63,187 bases of DNA from Lachnoclostridium sp. An76 (GCF_002161355.1 NZ_NFHL01000012.1:1-63187), one strand, 5' to 3'. Counted from the stretch's first letter, positions 51,564 through 60,713 are shown. Made by a program: numbers and translations. The notes: generated by a model not told the origin, from the sequence alone.

Positions 51564-52391
51564 CTATTTTGTACCCCGGTTCTTCACAGTCCCGAAAATG
51601 GTATACAGGAGAAGCGCCGCTATATTCGCCATGACTACGCTCGCTCCCGCAGGAGTCGCCCATACATAGGAAACCGTGATCCCGATGACCAGGCATACGA
51701 CAGAGATCACAGCAGAATTGATGATGACGCTTTTAAATGTCCTGCACACCCGCATGGATGTGAGCGCCGGGAAAATGATCAGGCTTGAGATCAGGAGCGC
51801 CCCCATCATCCGCATCCCCAGCACGATGGTGACCGCCGTCAGGATCGCGATCAGCGTGTTGTACAGGTCTGCCTTCACACCGGTCGCCTGGGCAAATGTC
51901 TCGTCAAATGTAATGGCAAAGATCTTGTGGTAAAAAAATACATACAGCGCCAGCACGATCACTGCCAGCACCACGCTCAGCCTGACGTCCCCTGCGCTCA
52001 TGGCAAGGATACTCCCGAACATATAGTTGTACACATCTGTATTCATTCCTGTTGTCATGGAGATCACCATGACGCCCACTGCAAGCGAGCTGGTGGAGAT
52101 CAGCGCGATCGCCGCGTCGCCTTTGATCCGGCTGTTCCCCCGGATGCGCAGGAGCAGGACCGCCGCAACGATGACCACCGGGATCGCCACGGCAAGAGGA
52201 GCCGCGTTCAGCGCCGCCGCCACGGCGAGGGCGCCGAATCCCACATGGGAAAGCCCGTCCCCGATCATGGAATAGCGTTTCAGCACAAGGCTCACTCCCA
52301 GAAGGGAAGAGCACAGCGCCACGAGCGCGCCCACAATGAACGCCCGCACCATGAACGGATAGGAAAACATCTCGATCACATTTTCAAGCAT
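51564..52391 (-). CDS. Zinc/manganese-type ABC transporter permease
   Basis: This 275-residue ABC-3 family permease has about eight membrane helices. Family motifs are RAFIVGALVALCSSLLGVSLVLKR (split here for length), GDGLSHVGFGALAVA and the late GMRMMGALLISSLIIFPA. The start ATG at 52391 overlaps the end of the ATPase gene by eight bases, so the two are translationally coupled. A long upstream in-frame extension lies inside the ATPase gene and is not real. The substrate is zinc or manganese by family. Confidence 0.9.
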   Translation of the reverse strand: MLENVIEMFSYPFMVRAFIVGALVALCSSLLGVSLVLKRYSMIGDGLSHVGFGALAVAAALNAAPLAVAIPVVIVAAVLLLRIRGNSRIKGDAAIALISTSSLAVGVMVISMTTGMNTDVYNYMFGSILAMSAGDVRLSVVLAVIVLALYVFFYHKIFAITFDETFAQATGVKADLYNTLIAILTAVTIVLGMRMMGALLISSLIIFPALTSMRVCRTFKSVIINSAVISVVCLVIGITVSYVWATPAGASVVMANIAALLLYTIFGTVKNRGTK

Positions 52392-53118
52392 GGCGTTCAC
52401 CTCCGTTTTCTGCTTTATCCGCTCCTTCCAGGAATCTCCTTCCGATCCGGCTCTTCCTGTATTCCTCCGCTGTCCCGAAGAAAAGCATCTTCTCCTGGAG
52501 GTGCAGGATGTGGCTTGCGTCCTCCACCGCGCTCTCGATATCATGGGAGACCATCACTACCGCGATGCCGGACTCCCGGTTGATCCTGCGGATAAGCTGA
52601 TAGAATTCTGCCGTCACGATGGGATCGAGCCCGGTCACAGGCTCATCCAGCAGGAGCATTGTCTTCGTAGCACAGAGCGCGCGCGCAAGGAGAGCCCTCT
52701 GCTTCTGTCCCCCGGACAGTTCCCGGTAGCACTGCTTCGCCAGATCCCGGATCCCCAGAAGCTCCAGTTTCTCTTCCGCCGCCTTTTTGTCCGCATTTGT
52801 ATAAAAAGGCTTAAGCCCGCGGCTGTTCAGCCTCCCTGAGAGGACCACCTCGTACACGCTGGCCGGAAAATCCTTCTGCGTGTCTGTCTGCTGAGGCAGG
52901 TATCCGATCTCGTTTTTCTTCAGCCCATCTCCGTAGATGATACGCCCCTTTTCTACATTTTTCAGCCCGAGAAGGCTCTTCACAAGGGTGCTCTTCCCGG
53001 AACCATTTTCTCCGACGATACAGAGATAATCCCCTGCGCCGATGGAAAAATCCAGGTCGCGCACTACTGTCTGCCCCTCATATCCGATGGAAACATCCTC
53101 ACATCTGATCAGCGCCAT
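52384..53118 (-). CDS. Zinc/manganese-type ABC transporter ATP-binding protein
   Basis: This 244-residue ATPase of the ZnuC/MntB type has Walker A GENGSGKST (about residue 38), the Q-loop YLPQQTD, the signature LSGGQKQR, Walker B MLLLDEPVTGLD and the H-loop histidine in VMVSHD. It overlaps the binding-protein gene by 10 bp and the permease gene by 8 bp, giving the order binding protein, ATPase, permease. Confidence 0.92.
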   Translation of the reverse strand: MALIRCEDVSIGYEGQTVVRDLDFSIGAGDYLCIVGENGSGKSTLVKSLLGLKNVEKGRIIYGDGLKKNEIGYLPQQTDTQKDFPASVYEVVLSGRLNSRGLKPFYTNADKKAAEEKLELLGIRDLAKQCYRELSGGQKQRALLARALCATKTMLLLDEPVTGLDPIVTAEFYQLIRRINRESGIAVVMVSHDIESAVEDASHILHLQEKMLFFGTAEEYRKSRIGRRFLEGADKAENGGERHA

Positions 53119-54278
53119 CCGTTCAAAACCTCCTTCAGCGTCTCCACGTTTTTCTGCATCATACTCAGATAAGTCTCTCCGCTCTCAAAATCTTCCGCCG
53201 ACAGATTGTGGCAGCTGTAAAATACTTTCACCTCTGTCCCAGTCGCCTCTGCGATGGCATTAGCAATATCGTCATTGCTCAGCTCCATCTTCAGTACAGC
53301 GGGAACCTTCTCCTCTTTCACCTTGTCGATCAGGAATGCCATCGTCGCAGCGCTCGGCTCAGTGTCGCCCGCACATCCCGGGAACGCGGCATAATAGTCC
53401 AGACCATACTCGTCCGCAAAATACCGGAACGGGAAGCGGTCGCCAAAGATCAGGAGCTTTCTCCGGGCATGGTCCGCCACATCGCGGAATTCCTGGTCCA
53501 GCTTCGCCAGCTCTTCCTCATATGCCGCCGCATTCTCCTCATAAACCGCTTCGCCGGACGGATCTGCCTGGATCAGGATTTCTTTGATCCTCTCCACGAT
53601 CAGAGCAGCGTTTACCGGAGAGGTCCACACATGCTCGTCGATCTCATGGACAGAATGTGTATCCTCCCCTGCTTCCCCGCCGTAAGGATCCGCGTCATCC
53701 TCCTCATGGTCATCATGGTCATGGCCGGGGGATTCTTTCATCCCCTCAACGTGCTCCTCTTCAACGGTATCCACGCAGTCGATCATCCGAAGCGTCAGAC
53801 GGCCGCCTTCCGGCATGGAGCTTAAGATATCCTCCACCCAGACGTCATTTTCCCCGCCTGTGTAGATAAAAACATCGCTCTCCTGTATCGCAATGATATC
53901 CTGGGGAGTCGGCTCATAGGAATGGCTCTCCTCCCCAGGTTTTAAAAGCATTTTCAGCTCCACACGGTCTCCCGCGATCTCCCGGACAAAGTCATAAGGC
54001 GGAAAGATCGTGGTCACCACGCTGATCCTTGCTTCTGACCGCCCGTTTTCTCCGCTCTGCTGGTCACTGCCCTGCTGCCCGCTGGCAGTCTGATCGCTGT
54101 TTTGCTGTGCGCCGCCCTGGTGTTTACTGCCCTGCTGCCCGCTGTCTTTCTGCGTGCTGCAGGCGGTAAGGAGCGACACGGACGCGAGCACTGCCACAGA
54201 CAGGAGCATAACTGATTTAAGCCAGCTGAATATCCGAGTCGGCTTAATGTATCTCTTTATCTTCTTATTTTCTCTCAT
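53109..54278 (-). CDS. Zinc/manganese-binding lipoprotein (ZnuA/adhesin family)
   Basis: This 389-residue cluster 9 solute-binding protein has a lipobox SLLTAC near residue 40 followed by a Gln/Ser/Gly-rich linker, then the binding fold (ISVVTTIFPPYDFVREIAGD). It has metal-ligand regions EESHSYEPTPQD and DEHVWTSPVNA and a His/Asp-rich loop (GHDHDDHEEDDADP) typical of zinc-specific members. The glutamate/aspartate ligand is in FGDRFPFRYF. The start ATG at 54278 lies inside the last codons of folA. The n-region is unusually long, so a later start cannot be excluded. Confidence 0.88.
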   Translation of the reverse strand: MRENKKIKRYIKPTRIFSWLKSVMLLSVAVLASVSLLTACSTQKDSGQQGSKHQGGAQQNSDQTASGQQGSDQQSGENGRSEARISVVTTIFPPYDFVREIAGDRVELKMLLKPGEESHSYEPTPQDIIAIQESDVFIYTGGENDVWVEDILSSMPEGGRLTLRMIDCVDTVEEEHVEGMKESPGHDHDDHEEDDADPYGGEAGEDTHSVHEIDEHVWTSPVNAALIVERIKEILIQADPSGEAVYEENAAAYEEELAKLDQEFRDVADHARRKLLIFGDRFPFRYFADEYGLDYYAAFPGCAGDTEPSAATMAFLIDKVKEEKVPAVLKMELSNDDIANAIAEATGTEVKVFYSCHNLSAEDFESGETYLSMMQKNVETLKEVLNGWR

Positions 54279-54753
54279 ATTTCGTAAAACGGAACTCCAG
54301 GTCAAAGCAAGTCTGCTCTTCCCCTTCCTCCGTCATCTCCCATTCTTCCATCTCATCCAGGTTCGGGAAAAATGTGTCCGCCTGGAACGCACGGTCGATC
54401 TTGGTCACAAAAACCGTGTCGCAGAAGGGAAGCATCATCCGGTAAACGCTCTCCCCGCCGATCACATACACTCTTTCCGTATCGTATTTCTTCAGTTCCT
54501 CCAACAGCTCATCCTGTGAGTGCACGATCACCGCGTCCTTCACCTGATAACTCTGATTCCCCGTGAGCACGATGTTTACGCGGTTCTTAAGCGGAAGCCC
54601 GTTGGGGAAACTCTCCAGTGTCTTACGCCCCATTACCACCACATTTCCTGTCGTCGTCTCCCTGAAAAACTTCATATCCGAAGGAATGCTGACAAGCAGT
54701 TTGTTCTGATATCCGATCCCCCAGTTTTTATCTGCTGATAATATTGCTTTCAT
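54265..54753 (-). CDS. folA: Dihydrofolate reductase
   Basis: This 162-residue enzyme reduces dihydrofolate to tetrahydrofolate with NADPH. Motifs: MKAILSADKNWGIGYQNKLL at the N-terminus with the substrate Asp-equivalent SIPSDMKFF, the cofactor motif VVVMGRKTLESFP and VYVIGGESVYRMML. The start is the ATG at 54753 with AAAGGAA. It follows thyA by 84 bp, and ThyA consumes methylene-THF and yields dihydrofolate, so the pair forms a dTMP cycle. Its end overlaps the lipoprotein gene. Confidence 0.94.
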   Translation of the reverse strand: MKAILSADKNWGIGYQNKLLVSIPSDMKFFRETTTGNVVVMGRKTLESFPNGLPLKNRVNIVLTGNQSYQVKDAVIVHSQDELLEELKKYDTERVYVIGGESVYRMMLPFCDTVFVTKIDRAFQADTFFPNLDEMEEWEMTEEGEEQTCFDLEFRFTKYERK

Positions 54754-54837
54754 AATATTTCCTTTCTTTCTCTGGCTCTTCACTTCCCGGAGCATAACGC
54801 TTTTCTTCCGGCGGCTTTATTCTTCATTTAAATCCGC

Positions 54838-55686
54838 CTACACCGCGACCGGGATATTTTTGATCTGCGGATGAGTCTCATAATGGTCCAGCCTCACGTC
54901 ATCCGGCGTAAAGTCATAGAAGTCTTTGATCTCCGGGTTCAGCCAGAATGTCGGCGCCGGAAGAGGCTCCCTTGAGATCAGCTCCTCGATCATGGGCACA
55001 TGTCTGTCATAGATATGTGCGTCCGCCATCACATGGACAAACTCTCCGGGCTTCATGCCGCACACCTGCGCCAGCATGTAGATCAGCACCGCATACTGGC
55101 AGACATTCCAGTTATTCGCAGTCAGGACGTCCTGGGATCTCTGGTTCAGGATACCGTTCAGAGTCAGGACATCACTGTCTTTCTCCTTCGTCACGTTAAA
55201 CGTCATGCTGTACGCGCACGGATACAGGTTCATTTCATGCAGGTCCTGATGCACATAGATATTCGTCATGATCCGGCGGCTGTACGGGTTATTCTTCAGA
55301 TCATAGATCACCCGGTCCGTCTGGTCCATCATCCCTTCCTTGTACTGATGCTTCACCCCCATCTGATAGCCGTATGCCTTGCCAATAGAACCGCTCTCGT
55401 CCGCCCAGCTGTCCCAGATATGGCTCTTTAATTCATTCACATTATTGGACTTCTTCTGCCAGATCCACAGAAGCTCGTCCACACAGCTCTTGATCGCTGT
55501 GCGCCGCAGTGTCAGCGCCGGGAACTCCTTTGACAGGTCATACCGGTTGACCACCCCGAACTTCTTGATCGTATACGCGGAAGTGCCGTCCTCCCAGACA
55601 GGGCGCACCTTCTCCCCTTCTGTACTCGTGCCATTTTCAATAATATCTCTGCACATGTCGATAAAAACTTTGTCTGCGTAGCTCAT
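54838..55686 (-). CDS. thyA: Thymidylate synthase (divergent ThyA)
   Basis: This 282-residue enzyme methylates dUMP with methylene-THF. The N-terminal TLRRTAIKSCVDELLWIW and WADESGSIGKAYGYQ regions, the nucleophile Cys157 in LYPCAYSM and NQRSQDV (about 181-187) identify ThyA. The usual PCH after the nucleophile is PCA here, and the usual FN-type substrate helix reads NNWNVCQY, so the active site is of a divergent type seen in some Firmicutes as far as I recall. It precedes folA. The start ATG has a GGAG site. Confidence 0.9.
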   Translation of the reverse strand: MSYADKVFIDMCRDIIENGTSTEGEKVRPVWEDGTSAYTIKKFGVVNRYDLSKEFPALTLRRTAIKSCVDELLWIWQKKSNNVNELKSHIWDSWADESGSIGKAYGYQMGVKHQYKEGMMDQTDRVIYDLKNNPYSRRIMTNIYVHQDLHEMNLYPCAYSMTFNVTKEKDSDVLTLNGILNQRSQDVLTANNWNVCQYAVLIYMLAQVCGMKPGEFVHVMADAHIYDRHVPMIEELISREPLPAPTFWLNPEIKDFYDFTPDDVRLDHYETHPQIKNIPVAV

Positions 55687-55716
55687 AATATTCTCCTTTT
55701 TCTGACAATTCTCCCC

Positions 55717-55756
55717 AAAGGGGTCAGACCCCTCTTAACAGGGGTCTGACCCCTTT
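55717..55756. repeat. Palindromic GGGGTCAGACCCC repeat, copy 2
   Basis: GGGGTCAGACCCCT and AGGGGTCTGACCCC flank a CTTAAC loop with AAA and TTTT on the outer sides, almost the same as 50943-50980. It separates the MarR gene (stop at 55779) from thyA and could end transcription in both directions. Confidence 0.8.
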
Positions 55757-55778
55757 TCCTCAAATCGTCTGTCAATCA

Positions 55779-56213
55779 TCACGGATCTGCAATATTGTAC
55801 AACAACTTTTCCAAATATCTCCGCAGCGCCTCCACTTCCCGCTTTGTCATCCCGCGGGTCAGTTCCCGGTCCAGCTTTCTCCTGTCCGATTCCATCCGTC
55901 TCTGGATATCATATGCCTTTTCCGTAAGATAGATATTTTTCTTCCTTTTATCATTTGCATTGGGCACGCACAGGATATACCCTTTCTCGTCCAGTCTCTT
56001 TAAGATCCCGGTCACAGTCGGGTTTTTGAGGTTCAGATTCTTCTCTACATCCCGCTGGCTCACTTCCTCTTTGCTCGTATGGAACAGGTAATCAAGCACC
56101 GCGCACTGTGAGGACGTGATCCCTGTGTCACGCAGCCGCTCATTCAATTCTTTTTCAAATACATTATTGATCTGCTTGATCAAAAAGCCCATTGGCCTGC
56201 CGCGCCGCTCCAT
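55779..56213 (-). CDS. MarR-family transcriptional regulator
   Basis: This 144-residue winged-helix regulator shows the expected helices and recognition motif: TGITSSQCAVLDYLF, then SQRDVEKNLNLKNPTVTGILKRL and the wing KGYILCVPNANDKRKKNIYLT. It is monocistronic with its promoter toward the tRNA gene. No obvious partner transporter lies next to it, so its regulon is unknown. The start has a GAGAGAGGA site. Confidence 0.9.
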   Translation of the reverse strand: MERRGRPMGFLIKQINNVFEKELNERLRDTGITSSQCAVLDYLFHTSKEEVSQRDVEKNLNLKNPTVTGILKRLDEKGYILCVPNANDKRKKNIYLTEKAYDIQRRMESDRRKLDRELTRGMTKREVEALRRYLEKLLYNIADP

Positions 56214-56388
56214 TTTCCTCTCTCCGTATCTTCTTAAAGCTGATTATCTCTGATTTCCAATCAGTCCTCAGTATAGCATAGAATGCTCCCGCAAAAAAGC
56301 CCTGTGAATGATGATTATCTTCAACATCCTGTGTTCTTAATACATCTGGTCAGTAAATGCTGTAAAATACTATATCGGACATACGAAA

Positions 56389-56423
56389 AAGCACCCGCAT
56401 CTCTTCTGAGATATCAGGTGCTT
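56389..56423 (-). terminator. Terminator after tRNA-Gly
   Basis: AAGCACC (56417-56423 on the complementary strand) pairs with GGTGCTT (56389-56395) and runs into TTTTT on the minus strand. It starts nine bases after the tRNA 3' end. Confidence 0.75.
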
Positions 56424-56431
56424 CTTTCAGA

Positions 56432-56503
56432 GCGACAGACGGGGTTCGAACCCGCGACCCCGACCTTGGCAAGGTCGTACTCTACCAACTGAGCCACTGT
56501 CGC
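56432..56503 (-). tRNA. tRNA-Gly (anticodon GCC)
   Basis: The minus strand folds as a full cloverleaf of 72 nt: acceptor GCGACAG/CTGTCGC, D-arm GCTC...GAGT, anticodon stem CGACC/GGTCG with loop TTGCCAA, and T-arm GCGGG/CCCGT enclosing TTCGAAC. The anticodon GCC reads GGC and GGT glycine codons. CCA is not encoded in the gene. Confidence 0.97.
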
Positions 56504-56534
56504 ATTTCCTGTGTTCCTGACCGGAACAATAAAT

Positions 56535-56563
56535 ACTATACTATAAGGTCCAGGAAATGTCAA
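56535..56563 (-). promoter_or_regulatory. Promoter of tRNA-Gly
   Basis: TTGACA (56558-56563) and TATAGT (56535-56540) have a 17-bp spacer, about 30 bp upstream of the tRNA. Confidence 0.75.
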
Positions 56564-56604
56564 CAGCTTTTTTAAAGTTTTTTTGCAAGTTTTTTGCAAA
56601 CCCT

Positions 56605-58059
56605 TTACAGCCGCTTCAGCGCGGGATAAAATCCCACAAATTTCCGATACTGCCTCTCATATTTTTCAACCAGCTCTTCTTCCGGCTCCACGGTAGAAAT
56701 AACCTTCACCAATTTCTCTGCCGCCATTTCAACAGAGGGGAACACACCACATCCCACTGCCGCCAGGATCGCTGCCCCGTACCCCGGGCCCTCCTCGCTC
56801 TCGATAAGATCCACTTTCATATCCATGACATTCGCTATGATCTTTCTCCACAGCGGGCTTCTTGCGCCTCCGCCGCAGAGCATAGTCCTCTTCGGCGCCG
56901 CGCCGATACTCCTCGCCGCCTCCAGCGAATCCCGCAGGCCGAAAGCGACGCCCTCCAGAACAGCAAGAGTCATATCCGCCCGGGTCGTATCCATACTCAT
57001 GCCGATAAATGCAGCCCTTGCGTCCGGATCATTATGCGGAGAGCGCTCGCCCATCAGATAGGGGAGAAAAAATACCTGATTCTCTCCGAGTCCGGCTGCA
57101 TCCGCCTGCTCCCCTGCATAATCTTTTGTCTTCAGGATCTCATCCATCCACCATTTATTGCAGGACGCCGCACTGAGCATACATCCCATGAGATGATAAT
57201 GACCATCCGCATGCGCGAACGAATGAAGCGCATTATTTTCATCCACGCCGAACTTCCCCCGCGAAATAAACAACGTGCCAGAAGTGCCCAGAGAGAGATT
57301 ACATTTTCCGTCTCCCACGGTCCCCGTACCGACTGCCGCGGCGGCATTGTCCCCTGCCCCGGCAATGATCTTCACGTCTTCCGTCAGCCCCAGCTCTGCT
57401 GCCACTTCCGGCTTCAATGTCCCCACAGGCTCCCAGCTCTCATACAGCCCGGGGAGCTGCTCCCGCGCGATCCCGCAGAGCCTGAGCATCTCCCCGGACC
57501 AGCATTTATGTTCCACATCGAGAAGGAGCGTGCCTGACGCATCGGAATAGTCTGTACAGAATGTTCCCGAAAGCCGGTATGCCAGATAATCTTTCGGGAG
57601 CATGATCTTTCTGATCCTGGCAAAATTTTCGGGTTCATTGTCTTTCATCCAGAGTATCTTTGGAGCAGTAAACCCTGCAAATGCGATATTCCCGGTATGT
57701 CTTGAGAGTGTCTTCCTCCCGACAACATTGTTCAGATACTCTGTCTGATCTGCTGAACGCCCGTCATTCCACAGGATCGCCGGGCGGATCACCCTGTCAT
57801 CCTCGTCCAGTGCCACGAGCCCGTGCATCTGCCCGCCGAAGCTGATCCCCTGCACCTGACTCTTCTCACATTCCGAAATCAGTTCCTTTAACCCTTCCAC
57901 AGTCTGCGCAAACCAGTCCTCCGGGTCCTGCTCCGCCCATCCCGGCCTGGGGAAATACAGCGGATATTCCTTTGACACAACCTTATGTATGCTTCCATCC
58001 TCATCCATCAGCAGCAGCTTTACCGCCGATGTTCCCAGATCTATCCCTATAAACAGCAT
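56605..58059 (-). CDS. xylB: Xylulokinase-like FGGY carbohydrate kinase
   Basis: This 484-residue FGGY kinase phosphorylates a ketopentose or similar sugar. N-terminal phosphate motif IGIDLGTSAVKLLLMDEDG; substrate region GISFGGQMHGLVALD, which is a hallmark of D-xylulokinase; and C-terminal adenosine motif MLCGGGARSPLWRKIIANV. It follows the fucose/arabinose-isomerase-like gene by 38 bp, so its real substrate may be the ketose that isomerase makes. The start ATG at 58059 has a GGAGAGG site. Confidence 0.9.
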   Translation of the reverse strand: MLFIGIDLGTSAVKLLLMDEDGSIHKVVSKEYPLYFPRPGWAEQDPEDWFAQTVEGLKELISECEKSQVQGISFGGQMHGLVALDEDDRVIRPAILWNDGRSADQTEYLNNVVGRKTLSRHTGNIAFAGFTAPKILWMKDNEPENFARIRKIMLPKDYLAYRLSGTFCTDYSDASGTLLLDVEHKCWSGEMLRLCGIAREQLPGLYESWEPVGTLKPEVAAELGLTEDVKIIAGAGDNAAAAVGTGTVGDGKCNLSLGTSGTLFISRGKFGVDENNALHSFAHADGHYHLMGCMLSAASCNKWWMDEILKTKDYAGEQADAAGLGENQVFFLPYLMGERSPHNDPDARAAFIGMSMDTTRADMTLAVLEGVAFGLRDSLEAARSIGAAPKRTMLCGGGARSPLWRKIIANVMDMKVDLIESEEGPGYGAAILAAVGCGVFPSVEMAAEKLVKVISTVEPEEELVEKYERQYRKFVGFYPALKRL

Positions 58060-58097
58060 GTCATTGCCTCTCCGTTATGATTTCTTATATCTGTATC

Positions 58098-59582
58098 CTA
58101 TCCCCACGGATTTTCCGTCGGATACCTCACTCCCTTCGGCTGGTTATATCCGATCTCTCCGACCGGGACGCCGATATATTTAAATACTTCAAACAACGCT
58201 TTCCCGTGATGTCCGAACGCCACCGCGCCGTGATGCGGATAATTCTTCTCGATCAGCACATGGCGGTAAAAGCGCCCCATCTCCGGGATCGCGAACACAC
58301 CGATAGAGCCGAACGATCTGGTCTTCACGGGCAGCACCTCGCCCTGGGCCACATACGCGCGCAGGAGATTATCTGATGTGCTCTGCAGGCGGTAAAACGT
58401 AATATCCCCCGGGATGATATCGCCTTCCAGCGTCCCCTGTGTCACTTCCTCCGGCAGGGTCCTCGCCATGATCAGCTGATTCCCCATCTCGCAGGAACAG
58501 AGCTTGGAAGAAGCAGTATTGCCGCAGTGGAACCCCATGAAGACATCCTTCTGCGTATACGGGAACTTCCCTTCGATGCTCTCTTTAAACATATCCGCCG
58601 GAACCGTATTGTTGATATCAAGCAGTGTCACCGCATCCTGGCTTACGACAGTTCCGATGAACTCGCTTAAGCACCCGTAAATATCCACTTCGCAGGATAC
58701 CGGGATCCCCCGCGCTGCAAGACGGCTGTTCACATAGCACGGCACGAACCCGAACTGTGTCTGGAACGCAGGCCAGCATTTCCCCGCGATCGCCACGTAT
58801 TTCCGATATCCCCTGTGCTCCTCCACCCAGTCTGTGAGCGTAAGCTCATACTGGGCGAGCTTTTGCAGGATCTCCGGCTTTTTATTGCCTTCTCCGAGCT
58901 CCTCTTCCATCTCTTTTACAACAGCCGATATCCTTTCATCTCCCGCATGTCTGTTAAACGCCTCAAAGAGATCCAGCTCTGAGTTTTCCTCGATTTCCAC
59001 CCCGATATTGTAAAGTTGCTGGATCGGCGCGTTGCACGCGAGGAAATTCAGCGGGCGGGGCCCGAAGCTGATGATCTTCAGGCTGTTCAGCCCGATCACA
59101 GCCCTGGCGATGGGCTCAAACTCATGGATCATATCCGCACATTCCTCCGCAGTCCCGACCGGATACTCTGGTATGTACGCCTTTACACCCCGAAGCTTCA
59201 GGTTGTAGCTGGCGTTGAGCATCCCGCAGTATGCGTCCCCGCGCCCCTGTATTAAGTCGTCCTGGGTCTCCTCCGCCGCGGCGATAAACATCTTCGGTCC
59301 GTCAAAATGCTTTGCCAGCAGCGTCTCTGAGATCTCCGGTCCGAAATTTCCCAGGTATACGGCCAGCGCATTGCAGCCTGCCCTCCTGATATCCTCGAGT
59401 GCCTGCACCATGTGGATCTCGCTCTCCACGATGCAGACCGGACATTCATAGACTGTCCCCTCTCCGTATTTCTTCGTGTACGCGTCGATCAGCGCCCTTC
59501 TCCTGTTCACGGACAGGCTCTCCGGGAAACAGTCCCTGCTGACCGCCACGACTCCGATCTTTAATTCCGGCATATTGTTCAT
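58098..59582 (-). CDS. L-fucose/L-arabinose isomerase family protein
   Basis: This 494-residue protein belongs to the fucose/arabinose isomerase superfamily. It shows GVVAVSRDCFPESL at the N-terminus, YLGNFGPEISET, FSFG-like IISFGPRPLNFLACN, and the C-terminal metal-site regions FHCGNTASSKLC and HHGAVAFGHHG. It would interconvert an aldose and a ketose in the cytoplasm. The specific sugar cannot be read from sequence. It is preceded by an AraC regulator and followed by the xylulokinase-like gene, forming a small sugar module. Ribosome binding site GGGAGGAG. Confidence 0.88.
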   Translation of the reverse strand: MNNMPELKIGVVAVSRDCFPESLSVNRRRALIDAYTKKYGEGTVYECPVCIVESEIHMVQALEDIRRAGCNALAVYLGNFGPEISETLLAKHFDGPKMFIAAAEETQDDLIQGRGDAYCGMLNASYNLKLRGVKAYIPEYPVGTAEECADMIHEFEPIARAVIGLNSLKIISFGPRPLNFLACNAPIQQLYNIGVEIEENSELDLFEAFNRHAGDERISAVVKEMEEELGEGNKKPEILQKLAQYELTLTDWVEEHRGYRKYVAIAGKCWPAFQTQFGFVPCYVNSRLAARGIPVSCEVDIYGCLSEFIGTVVSQDAVTLLDINNTVPADMFKESIEGKFPYTQKDVFMGFHCGNTASSKLCSCEMGNQLIMARTLPEEVTQGTLEGDIIPGDITFYRLQSTSDNLLRAYVAQGEVLPVKTRSFGSIGVFAIPEMGRFYRHVLIEKNYPHHGAVAFGHHGKALFEVFKYIGVPVGEIGYNQPKGVRYPTENPWG

Positions 59583-59692
59583 GTTATGCTCCTCCCTTTC
59601 TCTGACTTTGCATTTCCATGCACCTATAATGTCATTTTATCAACTTATCCTCCGCTTTACGACCGAATAATTAGCCTTTTTATGCCCATTTC

Positions 59693-60532
59693 TTATCCTT
59701 TCGATGATTTTCGCTCTCTCTGCGCCCTATATTCGCTTGGCAGAATCCCATACTTCTTCCGAAATGCCCGGGCAAGCGCCTTGCTGCCTGAAAATCCATT
59801 GCGGATCGCAGCCTCTGTGATACTGTACTCCCTGCTTTCAAGATCTTTCACCGCATGTCCAAGACGGATATTCTGCACATGATCTTTAAATGTGATCCCT
59901 GCGTACTTCTGAAACATGCGCGACAGGTAAGTAGGGGAATATCCGAACTCTTCCGCCACTTTCTCAAGACTGAGACTGTTCCTGTAATTTTCTTTCATAT
60001 AAGAAGTGATCCCGGACAGCCTGTCCAGTGTTTTATTTTTCCTCACATAATCCTGCCCGGTCTCAGGCAGCCGGTAATCTTTTACCAGATAATATAGGAT
60101 ATCATAAAATACGCTCATCATCTTCATATCATACCCGCATGTCTTTTCCTCATATAGCTGGTACAATTCTCTCATCAGTTCCATGAACCTCTCATCCCGC
60201 TTCCCCGGCTCGTGTGTGAACCAGATAAACTGCTCTCCGGTAAAATAATCCTCAAACAGCTCAAGCGGGATCTGGAGAACGATCGTCTCATTCGGCAGAG
60301 GAGAGTCCACGGAATGCACCTCATTGGAATTCACGATCAAGAATTCTCCTGCACTCAAATGCCAGAGCCTGTCATCAATATAAAATCCAAGTTCCCCGCT
60401 GCACACGGCAAAAATCTCTACCGAGCGGTGCCAGTGTCTGTCTCTTCGGTAATTTCCATCTCTTCCTTCAAAAATAAAAAGCTTAAAAGGAAAACCCGGT
60501 TCCGGTACGATCAATTCATGTGAAAACTGCAT
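59693..60532 (-). CDS. AraC-family transcriptional regulator of the sugar module
   Basis: This 279-residue regulator has an N-terminal cupin (RDRHWHRSVEIFAVCSGEL, then SAGEFLIVNSNEVHS) and a C-terminal AraC helix-turn-helix pair (LSLEKVAEEFGYSPTYLSRMF, then YSITEAAIRNGFSGSKALARAF). It is upstream of, and codirectional with, the isomerase and kinase genes and probably activates them in response to their sugar. The gene ends 110 bp before the isomerase start, so the operon may have its own promoter there. Confidence 0.9.
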   Translation of the reverse strand: MQFSHELIVPEPGFPFKLFIFEGRDGNYRRDRHWHRSVEIFAVCSGELGFYIDDRLWHLSAGEFLIVNSNEVHSVDSPLPNETIVLQIPLELFEDYFTGEQFIWFTHEPGKRDERFMELMRELYQLYEEKTCGYDMKMMSVFYDILYYLVKDYRLPETGQDYVRKNKTLDRLSGITSYMKENYRNSLSLEKVAEEFGYSPTYLSRMFQKYAGITFKDHVQNIRLGHAVKDLESREYSITEAAIRNGFSGSKALARAFRKKYGILPSEYRAQRERKSSKG

Positions 60533-60684
60533 AGAGATACTCCTTCTGATATTTCGGATCCCATAGCCTGGATAGAGGATCCTGTTTACATTCCCGTGTC
60601 AGTATCTATTCATATAAGCAAGTATAACATTCCAGCAGAGTTTCGTATACCGCATCCGTCCTGTATCTTTTTTCGTTCTTCATC

Positions 60685-60713
60685 TTGACTTTTAAATACT
60701 ACAATTGTAATAT
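60685..60713 (+). promoter_or_regulatory. Promoter of the lipoprotein gene
   Basis: TTGACT (60685-60690) and TAATAT (60708-60713) have a 17-bp spacer. The palindrome TACAATTGTA lies in the spacer and the start of the -10 box and may be an operator. Confidence 0.65.
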
